Counted from the first letter of the stretch, positions 8,876 to 18,335 are shown. The stretch: DNA of 39,927 bases from Planctomycetaceae bacterium (GCA_900299185.1 OMIV01000382.1:1-39927); one strand, 5' to 3'. Made by a program: numbers and translations. Notes: generated from the letters alone by a model not told the origin.

Positions 8876-10159
8876 TTACCAGTCGACTTGAGTCTCAAGG
8901 AACCGGGCCAACTGCCAGAAGTCCGACTTCTTCTCGATGAACCGCACGACGGTTACCAAGTTGGTCGGATCGACGAGTTGTTCGAATGGGACGTATCGCA
9001 ATTCGAGTTGTCCGACGATCGAGACCATCACGCCGTTAAGACCTTTCTCGACGATCGCGCGATATCCACCGACACCCAACTGGCTGCCGAGCATCACGTC
9101 GAATGCGTTCGGCGGAGCACATCGCGACTCGTAACCCAATTGCACACCGGTAACTTTGCGAGTGCGACTGGTCTGAGCCTTGTATTCCTTCGCGACCATC
9201 TTCGCGAACTTCTTGCCGAGATCGACGTCGGCCACCGAGATGTGACCGTGGTCATCACGTGGAATGCCTTCGAGTTCCTTAGCTGGCATGAACTCGGCCA
9301 GACCTTCGGCCAAGACAATCACACCGAAGTTCTTGTTGTCACGCTCTTCGCGAACGCGCATCAACTTGACGATCTTCTTAACCACACCGTCGAAGTTCAT
9401 GACCTTGCGTCTCTCGACCTTGCCCGTCTTGGGGTTGGGCAACTCTTCATATGCAGCTAGATCACCTTCGATGTCTTCAACGCTCAGCACAAGGCTGGCT
9501 TCACCGGCGATCGCAGCACCATAGGCCAGCCAGCCTGCGCTGCGCCCCATCGTTTCGCAAACGAAGTACGCATCACCTGCTTCAGCGTCGGCGATGAGGT
9601 TACGAATCTCACCAGCAAGCACGTCGACAGCGGTGAAATAGCCGAAGGTGAAGTCGATGCCGTTGTAGTCGTTGTCGATCGTCTTCGGGATATGCACGAC
9701 CGGCAGACGAGGTTGGTCGGGCGGCAGAGTCTCTTGATAGAGCTTGAACTTGTTGGCCGTCTTAAGCGTGTCGTCGCCGCCGATCGAGATCAGCGCATCT
9801 GCTCCGATCGATCGCAACGCTTCGTAAACCGTCTTCATCGGAGCGGTCTTTTCGGCGTTCTGTAAATCGGCTGGCGAGTTGATGTGCTTACCAGGATTGG
9901 CGCGAGCAGTACCAATCATGATGCCGCGTTGATTGCGAGTACGCTTGAGTCGATAACTATCGAGCAAAACGTAATCCGGCCCTTCACGCAGTGGCTTGCC
10001 AGGCGCGAACTCCATCAAGTGCTTGTAGCCGTGCATGATGCCCACGACTTGAATGCCAGCCTTGTTGAAGGCATGAGCACAGCACGAGATGACCGCATTG
10101 GCTGCTGGAGCCGGACCGCCTGAGAACAGGATGGCTGCCCGTCGAATCTGATGAGACAT
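8876..10159 (-). CDS. Pyrophosphate-dependent 6-phosphofructokinase
   Basis: A 427-residue phosphofructokinase that phosphorylates fructose 6-phosphate in glycolysis. The N-terminus has the phosphoryl-donor loop AAILFSGGPAPAANAV. GGDDT at residues 127-131 and PKTIDND at 158-164 are the donor-site and catalytic motifs; Asp after GGD, and Lys in PKTIDND, are the forms associated with pyrophosphate rather than ATP as donor. ETMGRSAGW is the substrate-binding block. I used the ATG at 10159 (MSHQIRRAAILF); 16 upstream codons in frame carry no domain. The gene follows accC on the same strand after a 150-base gap and ends at a clear terminator. Donor specificity is inferred from motifs. Confidence 0.93.
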   Translation of the reverse strand: MSHQIRRAAILFSGGPAPAANAVISCCAHAFNKAGIQVVGIMHGYKHLMEFAPGKPLREGPDYVLLDSYRLKRTRNQRGIMIGTARANPGKHINSPADLQNAEKTAPMKTVYEALRSIGADALISIGGDDTLKTANKFKLYQETLPPDQPRLPVVHIPKTIDNDYNGIDFTFGYFTAVDVLAGEIRNLIADAEAGDAYFVCETMGRSAGWLAYGAAIAGEASLVLSVEDIEGDLAAYEELPNPKTGKVERRKVMNFDGVVKKIVKLMRVREERDNKNFGVIVLAEGLAEFMPAKELEGIPRDDHGHISVADVDLGKKFAKMVAKEYKAQTSRTRKVTGVQLGYESRCAPPNAFDVMLGSQLGVGGYRAIVEKGLNGVMVSIVGQLELRYVPFEQLVDPTNLVTVVRFIEKKSDFWQLARFLETQVDW

Positions 10160-10310
10160 TGAATTGGGTTCCGTGAGAGAGGACGCCGCGCCGAAACCAG
10201 CGAGCATCGGATGATGGGGTATCAGACGAACGGGACGAGCGACGTTCCGACGCGACCTGCGCGGGTCTCATCGGTCAGTGACGTCCCATGAGTTTTCAGT
10301 CGAGTAGCAA

Positions 10311-11671
10311 TTAAGACTTCTTCGGCATCAGCTCGTGCATGGTGCGTTCCAGCCACTTCGTATCAACTTGACCGGCTTGGAACGTGGGATGTCGAATGAT
10401 CTTTTTGAGCAGCGGAATTGAGGTCTTCACGCCTTCAATGTGGAACTCGTCCAATGCTCGCAGCATGCACGCAATGGCCTGCTCGCGAGTCGGACGATGC
10501 ACTATCAGCTTGCCAACCATCGAGTCGTAGTTCGGCGGAATGCGATAGCCCTCATGCACGTGCGAGTCGAATCGCACTCCTCGACCTCCTGGAACACGCA
10601 ACTTAGTGATCGTGCCCGGCGAGCCTCGGAATTCGTTCTCCGGATCTTCCGCATTGATGCGAACTTCCATCGCGTGACCGTTGCGAGGAATGGTGTCTTG
10701 AGTGAACGGCAGCTTTTCACCGGCGGCTACTCGGATCTGCGACTCAATCAAGTCGATGCCGGTAATCTGTTCGGTGACAGGATGCTCGACCTGAATGCGA
10801 GCATTCACTTCGATGAAGTAGAAGTTGTAGTCCTGGTCGACGATGAACTCGCAGGTGCCCGCGTTGAAGTAGCCCGATTCCTTCGCCAGGTTGACTGCGG
10901 ACTCACACATCTTGCGACGTATTTCATCAGGCAACGTCGGCGCTGGAGCTTCTTCAATCAGCTTCTGGTGTTTGCGTTGCGTCGAGCATTCACGTTCCCA
11001 AGGTGGAACATGTTGCCGTGCTGATCTCCGATGAGTTGCACTTCAACGTGACGTGGATTGAGCACGTACTTTTCCAAGAAGACGCCAGCGTTTTTGAACG
11101 CCTTCTCGGCTTCTTGCGAGGCTTGCTTCACACCGTCGCGCAGTTCTTGTTCGTTGTTGGCGACTCGCATGCCCTTGCCACCGCCACCCGCAGTGGCCTT
11201 GATGAGCACGGGGTAACCAATTTGCTTGGCGATCTGAATGGCTTCGTTTTCGTCCTTCAGCAAGTCAGCACTGCCAGGCACTGTTGGCACGCCCGCTTTC
11301 ATGGCCGCGATTCGCGATGACGCTTTATCGCCGAGAGCGTTCATGGCAGAGACTGGGGGACCAATGAACTCGAAGCCGCATTCGCGACAGATCTGCGCGA
11401 ACTTGGCGTTCTCTGAGAGGAACCCAAAGCCCGGATGAATCGCTTGAGCACGACCAACTTCCGCCGCGCTGATGATGCGATTGATGAGCAGGTAGCTGTC
11501 AGACGCCGCAGCCGGTCCGATGCAGTACGCCTCATCTGCCAGAGACAGATAATGAGCGCCACGATCAGCCTCACTGAATACCGCGACGGTCTCGATGCCT
11601 AATTCGCGGCAGGCGCGGATGATCCGCAGAGCGATCTCGCCGCGATTGGCGATCAGAATGCGTTGAAACAT
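10311..11671 (-). CDS. accC: Acetyl-CoA carboxylase biotin carboxylase subunit, interrupted by a -1 frameshift
   Basis: Biotin carboxylase performs the ATP-dependent carboxylation of biotin on AccB, the first half-reaction of malonyl-CoA synthesis. The first segment starts at ATG 11671 (AGGAA eight bases upstream), [16 protein letters not shown], and includes the ATP-grasp glycine loop [12 protein letters not shown] at residues 158-169. After H223-L224-G225 the frame is lost. Adding one G to the GGG at 10997-10999 restores [21 protein letters not shown] in two overlapping stretches and joins the second segment ([39 protein letters not shown]). The repaired product would be 453 residues, the normal family length. 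All other motifs are intact, so a sequencing error or a very recent mutation is more likely than decay. It lies 115 bases after accB. Confidence 0.92.
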
Positions 11672-11786
11672 GAAAGGGTTCCTGAGAGCAACGACGCTTG
11701 AATGCAGGCCGATGGCGCACGCGTTTCGAAACGACGAACCGAGAAACGCACACGCCAACGGCTAAACGTGCCTTGAGACGTCGAGC

Positions 11787-12290
11787 TTACGACTTCACTC
11801 GGAACAGAGGCTGACCGTACTCAACCGACTCGCCGTTCTTCACCAGTACTTCGACGATCGTTCCGGACATCTCAGCCGTGATGTTGTTCATGACCTTCAT
11901 CGCCTCGACGATGCATACAACGGTGTCGGGCTTCACGGTCGCCCCGACTTGCACGAAGGGCGGATCCTCGGGACTCGGCGAAGAGTAGAACGTGCCAACC
12001 GTCGGACTCTTGATGGCCGGCAGGTTGCTCGCAGCCGGTGCGGCTGGAGCTGCCGGGGCCGGAGCAGAAGCGGCAACTGGTGCCGGTGCCGCAACAGCTG
12101 CGGGCGCAGCCATCGGCATCTGAGGTGCCCCCATGGGCACAAAGACTTCTCGAGCACCGCGAGCCAGTCGCCAATGCTCGTCACCGTTTTTCAAGCTGAC
12201 TTCGGTGACGCCGTGTTTTTCCATCAACTCAATGAGTTCTTTGAGCTTCGACAAATTGAACGGGACGTTCGAAGCGGGGGCTTCGGCCAT
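11787..12290 (-). CDS. accB: Biotin carboxyl carrier protein of acetyl-CoA carboxylase
   Basis: A 167-residue carrier that holds the biotin carboxylated by AccC. The N-terminal dimer region ([26 protein letters not shown]) is followed by an Ala/Pro-rich flexible linker at about residues 53-90. The biotinyl domain ends the protein, with the modified lysine K132 inside EAMKVM. I chose the ATG at 12290 because AAGAGG lies nine bases upstream and the protein then begins like its family. Two upstream in-frame ATGs, at 12347 and 12368, would add a Lys/Arg-rich extension and cannot be excluded. It forms a probable operon with accC; accA/accD are not in the window. Confidence 0.92.
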   Translation of the reverse strand: MAEAPASNVPFNLSKLKELIELMEKHGVTEVSLKNGDEHWRLARGAREVFVPMGAPQMPMAAPAAVAAPAPVAASAPAPAAPAAPAASNLPAIKSPTVGTFYSSPSPEDPPFVQVGATVKPDTVVCIVEAMKVMNNITAEMSGTIVEVLVKNGESVEYGQPLFRVKS

Positions 12291-12512
12291 AGGTTTGGAC
12301 CTCTTGCGGGCCGGAACGGCCACAGTGGATTTGGACTTTTTCTTCATAACCTTGGTGAGCGCCTGCAAAAACAGCCGTGAGAGCGGTTCAGAACCCTCAG
12401 CACGGCTGAGACGCGGGCCGAATGTAGTAGTGCCCTATTGGGCTTTCAACTTGAGCGAGCCGTCATGCGACTAACGCATCGGCATCGCCTTAAGTTCTCA
12501 ATCAGACGAGTA

Positions 12513-12538
12513 GCAAAACCCACACGATAACCGTGTGA
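12513..12538 (-). terminator. Candidate terminator of the thioredoxin-like gene
   Basis: On the minus strand the stem CACACG/CGTGTG (12532-12537 and 12521-12526, five-base loop) is followed by GGTTTTGC. It is only 14 bases past the stop codon of the thioredoxin-like gene. The stem is short, so the call is moderate. Confidence 0.5.
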
Positions 12539-12551
12539 GCATTGTTCCACG

Positions 12552-13208
12552 TTACTTCATTCGCCCGTAGTAGAGCTCTGCGAGATTGAATGCTCCGAGC
12601 AATCCGTGACGAGCAACCTCTTGGTCGTTCTCGACCAAAATGATCGTGGGCAACGAACTGACGCCGTACTTCGCCATCAGGTCCGGTCGCTCATCTGCAT
12701 CAACAATTTGGAAGTGATGCGTCTCGTCGTTGCCGACCTTCCACTTGACGGCTTCAAGCTTTGGCCATTCATAGTACAGTGCTTGGCAAGCACCACACCA
12801 CGATGCCTTAAAGACGAGAACTCGCTTTTTGAGCGCCTTCGGCCGTGAGTTTGCCGCACTGCTCTTGAGCTCAAGAGACTTCGGAAGGTCTCCGTCGTTC
12901 TCATCGACTGAAGTCAGCTTCTGCTGACTGAGCAACTTCAGGTTGAATTGAGCTGCACCGAGATCGGGCAGTTCTTCTTCCTCTGATGTTTGGCTTTCGT
13001 CTTCCTCTGGAGATTGAATTCGAGGAGCAACCAGCGTTTCGAACTCGGCGAAATCGTTTGGTTGTTCCGGCACGAAGCGAGTCTTCCCAAATGACCGCAC
13101 TCCGACGCCATCCAATCCGTGAAACTTCAAAACTTCAGATCCTTCACACTCCATACTAACTGCCATCGTCAGACAAAAGCTGACGATGAGGCCCATTCTG
13201 ATCTCCAT
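12552..13208 (-). CDS. Exported thioredoxin-like protein
   Basis: A 218-residue protein. The ATG at 13208 follows GAGGG closely and opens a signal-peptide-like stretch (MGLIVSFCLTMAVSM). An acidic low-complexity segment lies at about 66-80. The thioredoxin fold occupies the C-terminal 95 residues: the active site is WCGAC at 137-141, and the cis-proline is P187 in SSLPT. The CGAC active-site dipeptide differs from the CGPC of cytosolic thioredoxin. It probably reduces or exchanges disulfides outside the cytoplasm, but the partner is unknown. The frame continues 49 codons upstream without a start signal that I favour. A perfect palindrome lies 113 bases upstream. Confidence 0.85.
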   Translation of the reverse strand: MEIRMGLIVSFCLTMAVSMECEGSEVLKFHGLDGVGVRSFGKTRFVPEQPNDFAEFETLVAPRIQSPEEDESQTSEEEELPDLGAAQFNLKLLSQQKLTSVDENDGDLPKSLELKSSAANSRPKALKKRVLVFKASWCGACQALYYEWPKLEAVKWKVGNDETHHFQIVDADERPDLMAKYGVSSLPTIILVENDQEVARHGLLGAFNLAELYYGRMK

Positions 13209-13613
13209 ATTTCCCTCGTTAAGGTTTGGCTCTTTGACCCAGCCTTTCCTTCGGAGTCGAGGCGGGAACCTAGTGACGGGGTATGGGACCGGCAACCGAC
13301 TCGGCAAAGTAGTTCCCACGCGATGTTCGCATCTGCGAACATCGAGCCAGATCAATCACAAGACAGACCACTACGCCTCGACTCTTCCGGTCGCGCAAAG
13401 ATTGCCGACGCGTGAATTGCAGCCAAGCGTGCTCTCTCAATGTCCAACCAATGGGCGACTCCGAGCATCCTCAGCCAGTGGTCTTCGGCTCCGTTTCGTC
13501 ACCCTCAGTTGGCGATGAGTTTCAGGAAGGAGGTCGGGCACACATACTCGTGATGCAATGACGAGCTTCGTGCAGCGAGGCTCGAATCAGCAGCACTTAC
13601 ACGGAGCCTCTGA
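13209..13613. other. Divergent intergenic region with palindrome
   Basis: These 405 bases separate the divergent thioredoxin-like gene and the 399-aa gene and should hold both promoters. The only structure I can define is the palindrome at 13321-13344. Frames through the region lack ribosome-binding sites and recognisable domains. Confidence 0.45.
13321..13344. promoter_or_regulatory. Palindrome, possible operator
   Basis: The 11-bp arms CGATGTTCGCA and TGCGAACATCG are perfect reverse complements around a 2-base centre (TC). The tight centre argues for a protein-binding palindrome rather than an RNA hairpin. It lies 113 bases upstream of the thioredoxin-like ATG and about 270 bases upstream of the divergent gene. 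It is not a GAAC-N4-GTTC LexA box: the half-sites are in the opposite order. Confidence 0.4.
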
Positions 13614-14813
13614 ATGGACTTCTTCAAGAACCTGTTCGGGAAACCTTCGAAGGATCGGTTTGCGAAGATCGTCTTGAAGGCCTTCGCAGATGTCGGCGTG
13701 CCGACGAAGTATCGATATGTGAAAGAAGACTTCAGCCTGGTGTCTGATGGCGACCAAGTCTTCAACTTGCACAACTTCTACGAAGAGTACTGTCGCTTGA
13801 GCCGAGCCGATCGTCAGGAAGCTCTCAAGCGTTGGGCGATGGTTCAATTCGAGACGATCGGTGGTATCCCTGATGATGTGGATGAAGCCTTAGAGAATCT
13901 CCGCCCCAAGCTTTGGATGAAGTGGTCGCTCGAAACGTTGCGACTGCAAACGCAACTCAAAGGCAACGAGTGGAAGTCGGCTCCCGTGCTGTCGGTGGGA
14001 ACTCACTTGTGTGTCGCGTTGGTTTACGACCTGCCGCATGCGATGGCGTCGATCGCTCCCGAACAACTCGAGAAGTGGGGCATCTCGTTCCATCAAGCTC
14101 TCAAAGCCGCGCGAGAGAACTTGTCTGAGACGCCCGCGAAGATTGCTCATCTCGGAGAGAGCTTCTTTGCTTCTGTCACCGGTGATAACTACGACGCCTC
14201 GCGCATCGTGCTGCTCGATCGTTTGCAGCAACTGCCAGTCAAAGGCGAGTTGATCGTCGCCGTTCCCAATCGCGACACGCTCTTGGCCACTGGCAGCGAA
14301 GACGCAGATGGCCTGCGCATCATGTTTGATCTCGTCAAAGCGGCAATGTCCGAGCCGCGCCCGATGTCACCCATTCCTTTGCGACTTGTGGGCGATCAAT
14401 GGTTTGATTGGGAGATGCCATCTTCGTTGCCGATGTACCACGAATGGCGTGCCTTGCAGATGGATTTCCTCAGCGGCATCTACGGCGAACAGAAGCAGTT
14501 CCTCGATGCCGTACACCAGAAGACCAGCGAAGATGTCTTCGTCGCGACCTACTCTGGAATGCGCAAGAAAACGGGCGAAGCACTTAGCTTTTGCATCTGG
14601 GGCGAAGGCATTCCCACGCTGCTTCCCAAGACGGACATCGTCTACATCGGACGTCAGGATAAGACCGCTGTGATGGTCGAGTGGGACCAAATGGAGTTAG
14701 TTGTCGGCGAGCTTGTTGAACCGACCGACCACTATCCGCCGCGCTATCGAGTGAACTCGTTCCCCTCCAACGAAGAGTTCGGTCGCTTGCAGTCAGTGGC
14801 CTTTGATCCGTGA
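13614..14813 (+). CDS. Cytosolic protein of unknown function, possibly DUF1444-like
   Basis: A 399-residue protein starting MDFFKNLFGKPSKDRFAKIV, with no signal peptide or membrane segment. The GELIVAVPNRDTLLATGSED stretch near residue 210 reminds me of the DUF1444/YtpQ group, whose function is not established. The match is by eye and weak. A balanced composition and a full-length open frame support a real gene. It is single, divergent from the thioredoxin-like gene and convergent with the RTX-repeat gene. No function is proposed. Confidence 0.8.
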   Translation: MDFFKNLFGKPSKDRFAKIVLKAFADVGVPTKYRYVKEDFSLVSDGDQVFNLHNFYEEYCRLSRADRQEALKRWAMVQFETIGGIPDDVDEALENLRPKLWMKWSLETLRLQTQLKGNEWKSAPVLSVGTHLCVALVYDLPHAMASIAPEQLEKWGISFHQALKAARENLSETPAKIAHLGESFFASVTGDNYDASRIVLLDRLQQLPVKGELIVAVPNRDTLLATGSEDADGLRIMFDLVKAAMSEPRPMSPIPLRLVGDQWFDWEMPSSLPMYHEWRALQMDFLSGIYGEQKQFLDAVHQKTSEDVFVATYSGMRKKTGEALSFCIWGEGIPTLLPKTDIVYIGRQDKTAVMVEWDQMELVVGELVEPTDHYPPRYRVNSFPSNEEFGRLQSVAFDP

Positions 14814-14877
14814 TTCAACAATCGATCGAGTTGCTGAGGCAATGTCATGTTTAAGCCATGACGCTTCGCCAGCGATC

Positions 14878-16434
14878 TCAAATGTCGTTGATCCAACTCG
14901 CGTTGAAGGCCCAGACATCAAGGATCTCACTAAGAGCCCCCACGATGAGATTGCCGGCCTCCGCTCCACTTCCCGAACCACCCACCAACGTATCTGCTCC
15001 GGCATTGCCATCGAGTGAATCGGGACCAACTCCGCCGATGATCAAGTCATTGTCAGAGCCACCTTGCAACGAATCGTTGTCGGCACCGCCAATTAATGTG
15101 TCGGCTCCAGCATTGCCCTTGAGCGTGTCGTTGCCGGTGTAGCCCGAGAGTGCATCGTTACCGTCTCCGCCAGTGAGCAAGTCATTGCCTGCTCCGCCAT
15201 TGAGCGTGTCGTCGCCATCGCCACCAATCAGCCAGTCGTTGTCGTTGCCACCCTTGAGGACATCGTTCGCGGCTCCACCATCGAGCGTATCCAGGCCGTC
15301 TCCGCCGACGAGCGAATCGTTGCCATCTTCACCCAACAGTGAGTCATTGCCGATCCCACCATCGAGCGTGTCATCGAGCTGGCCGCCATCAAGGAAGTCA
15401 TTGCCAGCCTCGCCAATCAGCACGTCCACACCCTGGTTGCCGAGGAGTGTGTCATTTCCTAGACCACCATAGATCGTGTCGTCTTCATAGCCACCGTTGA
15501 GTGAATCGTTTCCGCCACCTCCAACGATGCTGTCATTCCCAAAGCTTCCAGCGATGTCATCGGAACCATTGCCACCGATCAGCGTGTCGTTGCCGCCGCT
15601 ACCTCGTAAGGTCACGGGGAACGAAGTCCCAGACGCATTGATTGAAACATCAAACGTCGTCGAACTCAGATTCGCACCTTCGACATCAACGATTGAGTCC
15701 GTCCCGAAGTCGCTAACGAGTCGAGTCGACGTCAATCGGAAGCCCGAGTCCTGCGCTTCGATAATGACGTCTCCAGTGCCCGCTCCACCGTCGAGTACGT
15801 CATCGCCACTTCCGCCGATGAGAACGTCTCCGCTACCACCTTGCCCACGAATGATGTCATTGCCGTCATCACCAAAGAGCCGGTCACTTCCGGCACCACC
15901 GAGCAAGAAGTCGTCGTTCTGGCCACCATCAATGGAGTCATCACCACCACCACCCAAGATGGTGTCATTGCCTTCGGAACCAAAGATGGTGTCATTTCCA
16001 TTACCACCATCGAGCACGTCACGGCGCCCCGTTCCAATGATGGTGTCGTTGCCGTCATTGCCATGCAGTTCGCAATGAGTGACGTAGCGGAAGTGATAGT
16101 CCGTGAAACTATGCAGATCGATGTCATCAGCCCCGGCGCTGCCCTGCACGCTAACGGTGATGATCGCGCTCTCGTCGACGTCGATTGGTTGTCCTGGCGA
16201 GAGAGCATTCGTAACAGCTCGGGGAGTTCCGTTGAAGAACAGCTCCAGCGTGCCACCCGCGTCTTCAGAGCCCAGCTTCTTGGCTTCGGTTAGCACCACT
16301 GCCAAGTGCCCCGTAGTGGGATTAAACGTCGCACTCGTTAAGCAACATCGGCTTTCAAGAAGCTGACCAATAGGAAGTCGGACCATGCGACTGCGTCGCG
16401 TGCGGAGCCACTTTCGAAAGTGGAGGTTCGTCAT
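14878..16434 (-). CDS. RTX/hemolysin-type calcium-binding repeat surface protein
   Basis: A 518-residue protein. The N-terminus is Arg-rich and contains [15 protein letters not shown] (residues 20-34); an R-rich, LE-x-R-x-L segment like this is common at the start of large planctomycete surface proteins. A beta-rich region follows to about residue 120. Nonapeptide repeats of the GGxGxDxLx type occupy about 124-225 and 276-497, separated by a 50-residue non-repeat block. In RTX proteins these repeats bind Ca2+ and fold outside the cell. The end, [19 protein letters not shown], is non-repeat. No HlyB/HlyD/TolC-type export genes are adjacent. No enzyme domain is visible. The start codon lacks a good ribosome-binding site; ATG at 16386 is an alternative. 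Confidence 0.88.
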   Translation of the reverse strand: MTNLHFRKWLRTRRSRMVRLPIGQLLESRCCLTSATFNPTTGHLAVVLTEAKKLGSEDAGGTLELFFNGTPRAVTNALSPGQPIDVDESAIITVSVQGSAGADDIDLHSFTDYHFRYVTHCELHGNDGNDTIIGTGRRDVLDGGNGNDTIFGSEGNDTILGGGGDDSIDGGQNDDFLLGGAGSDRLFGDDGNDIIRGQGGSGDVLIGGSGDDVLDGGAGTGDVIIEAQDSGFRLTSTRLVSDFGTDSIVDVEGANLSSTTFDVSINASGTSFPVTLRGSGGNDTLIGGNGSDDIAGSFGNDSIVGGGGNDSLNGGYEDDTIYGGLGNDTLLGNQGVDVLIGEAGNDFLDGGQLDDTLDGGIGNDSLLGEDGNDSLVGGDGLDTLDGGAANDVLKGGNDNDWLIGGDGDDTLNGGAGNDLLTGGDGNDALSGYTGNDTLKGNAGADTLIGGADNDSLQGGSDNDLIIGGVGPDSLDGNAGADTLVGGSGSGAEAGNLIVGALSEILDVWAFNASWINDI

Positions 16435-16596
16435 GATTAAGCCATTTACGGTCGAGGTGAGAGATAAGTTTCATCATCAAACCCTTCCGACAAACGGCTC
16501 TCCAGACGTTGTGTCTCACCCGCGATGAAATCACCGAAACGAAAGTCGCGACGAAGCGATTCGACAGGCACTTGCTTCGTGACGATAGCTGGATCA

Positions 16597-16628
16597 CGTG
16601 ACTGTCTCGACTTCGTAGAACAGTCACG
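16597..16628. other. Hairpin between two minus-strand genes
   Basis: A 9-bp perfect stem CGTGACTGT/ACAGTCACG with a 14-base loop lies just past the Spy-like gene stop (16676) and upstream of the RTX gene. There is no T-run on either side, so it may be a weak or Rho-dependent terminator or a processing hairpin. Confidence 0.35.
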
Positions 16629-16675
16629 GAGCCAAACTCAAACGGCCAAAACCCACTCGCTGTTTCAAACGAGAT

Positions 16676-17827
16676 CTACTCGGTTTTGGCGGCTGGCTGT
16701 TGATCAGGACGTGGCGGAGGTTGCGATCCAACCAGCGCAGCAGCGGCCTCTGGATTCTTTGCAGGTTGAGGAGCCGGTGCACCCAACGCGTCTTCAAACT
16801 TCTTGAGCTGCTCGGCAGTCAAAGTCCCCTTGAGTTGATCATTGAACTCAGCAGCTTTGGCTGCAGCTACATCGGGTGGGGCCATGCCAAGCGAACGCAT
16901 GGCTTCGCGTCGCGCAGCCAGAATGGGATTGATCTTTTCACGCTGCTCGTCACTGATCTCCAACAGCTTGCTGACGTCATCTCGCTCCACGCTCGACAAG
17001 CCGGCTTCTCTCCAAGTGAGCTGCATAAGGCGACCAAACTGGCCCTCTTCCAAGATGCCCTTAACGGTGACCTCGGTCTGATCGCGAAGCTTGATCATCG
17101 CGGCGGGCCGTTCGGTTTCCGGTAGGTCTCGCAACTTGCCGAACTGTTCGCGCATTTGAGATTGCGCGTCATTGAGCTTTCCCTTCTGCTCATCAGTCAG
17201 CTTCAGCTCGGCCACGACTTCCTCGCGCATGGCCATACCGATCAATCCACGACCACGACCGCCACCTCCTCCTGGTCCGCCGCCGCCCGGTCCCCCACCA
17301 CCAGGCCCACCGCCGCCGGGAGCACCAGCGCCAGCCATCGCGTTATGACCACCCATCATTCCTCCCATCATGCCGCCGGGGGCACTTGGCGTGGGAGAAG
17401 ATGTACTCGCTGTTACAGGAGCCTCATCAGCCTCTTCTTTTGCCGTTGGAGTCGAGAAAGCGAAGACGATGCCATCATCACCCTTCTCGGCAACGATGCG
17501 AATGCGATAGTCCTTAAAGAAGCTGTGCCAACGCCACTCGATCACGCGGTTTAAACGGCTCTTCGTTTCCGGCGATGTCTCAATCGGACTACCGCTCAAA
17601 GCCTGACGCAACTCTCCGACAGCAGAATGTTGGCGTTCGTCGTCCTTTAGCTTCTCCGTGACGGTCTTAAGCGACGCGTTGTAGGCCTTCTGCTGCTTGA
17701 ACTCGTAGCCCACCAATCCCAATAAGCAGAGTATCAGCCCCCACACGATCGCTCGTTCAATCGGATTGCGCGATGGCTTTGCAGGTCCGCTCGCTGGAGA
17801 ATTCGTTTTCGAACCGTCGGCTGACAT
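16676..17827 (-). CDS. Membrane-anchored Gly-rich protein with Spy-like LTxEQ repeats
   Basis: A 383-residue protein from the ATG at 17827, which has GAGG six bases upstream; the longer frame adds 43 codons without a signal. A single transmembrane segment lies at residues 26-42 (AIVWGLILCLLGLVGYE). A soluble domain runs to about 135, then a Ser/Pro/Met and poly-Gly linker occupies about 140-195. Three helical LTxEQ-type motifs follow: LTDEQKGKLND near 209, ISDEQREKI near 290 and LTAEQLKKFEDAL near 335. These resemble the repeat of the Spy/CpxP periplasmic chaperone family. The tail is Pro/Ala-rich. Function is unknown; an envelope-stress or protein-binding role is only a family-based guess. 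It is divergent from the Rieske gene. Confidence 0.8.
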   Translation of the reverse strand: MSADGSKTNSPASGPAKPSRNPIERAIVWGLILCLLGLVGYEFKQQKAYNASLKTVTEKLKDDERQHSAVGELRQALSGSPIETSPETKSRLNRVIEWRWHSFFKDYRIRIVAEKGDDGIVFAFSTPTAKEEADEAPVTASTSSPTPSAPGGMMGGMMGGHNAMAGAGAPGGGGPGGGGPGGGGPGGGGGRGRGLIGMAMREEVVAELKLTDEQKGKLNDAQSQMREQFGKLRDLPETERPAAMIKLRDQTEVTVKGILEEGQFGRLMQLTWREAGLSSVERDDVSKLLEISDEQREKINPILAARREAMRSLGMAPPDVAAAKAAEFNDQLKGTLTAEQLKKFEDALGAPAPQPAKNPEAAAALVGSQPPPRPDQQPAAKTE

Positions 17828-18026
17828 GGATACCTCACGATGTAGAAGGGATTCGTGAAAAGACTTGTGTCGCTGTCGCAGAGAAATGAAAGCTGATGTG
17901 GACCACGGCAGAGTTTTATCGCCGAGTGCGAAATCACAAGCGGTGTTACTTCGCACTCACGCAAATTCCGACGAAGATCGAACAGAGACTCCTCATCTCG
18001 TTGTCGTCTCTCGCGGAAACCAATTC

Positions 18027-18335
18027 ATGAGTCAGAAGTTCCGAGTCGCCAACGTCAACGATCTCGCCGTTGGCAAGGGCATTGAAGTTGTCGCAGGTGA
18101 TCGAGTGATCGCGATGTTTCGGACCGAAACCGGTCTACATGCCATTGATGGCATCTGTGCCCACGCCGGCGGTCCGGTCGGCAAGGGTGTGTTAACTGGT
18201 TCCGTCGTGACCTGCCCGTGGCATGGTTGGCAATACGACGTCACGAATGGCAAGCATTGCCTCACACCTCGCATTTGCCAGCAACCATTTCCCACCAGCA
18301 TCGAAGGCGAAGACGTGTATGTAGAACTGCCGTAG
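18027..18335 (+). CDS. Rieske [2Fe-2S] ferredoxin, NirD/biphenyl-dioxygenase ferredoxin type
   Basis: A 102-residue protein from ATG 18027, with GGAA nine bases upstream. The cluster ligands are C44-x-H46 (CAHAGG) and C63-x2-H66 (CPWHGW), and the fold ends in EDVYVEL. The length is that of a soluble one-domain Rieske ferredoxin, with no membrane anchor, so it probably passes electrons to a cytosolic oxygenase or reductase. No partner oxygenase is adjacent; the dehydrogenase at 18465 follows by 129 bases on the same strand. The partner is unknown. Confidence 0.9.
   Translation: MSQKFRVANVNDLAVGKGIEVVAGDRVIAMFRTETGLHAIDGICAHAGGPVGKGVLTGSVVTCPWHGWQYDVTNGKHCLTPRICQQPFPTSIEGEDVYVELP

Noticed and set aside
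13321-13344. LexA/SOS box
   Set aside because: The half-sites are ordered GTTC...GAAC with a six- to eight-base centre, not GAAC-N4-GTTC, and no SOS gene is adjacent.
15173-16078. Long Pro/Ser-rich forward frames antisense to the RTX gene
   Set aside because: They are the reverse reading of the regular GGxGxD repeats, which leave the opposite strand free of stops; no ribosome-binding site or domain is present.
14878-16434. Regular short DNA repeats resembling a CRISPR array
   Set aside because: The periodicity is 27 bases with degenerate codons encoding the RTX nonapeptide; there are no constant repeats and unique spacers, and no cas genes.
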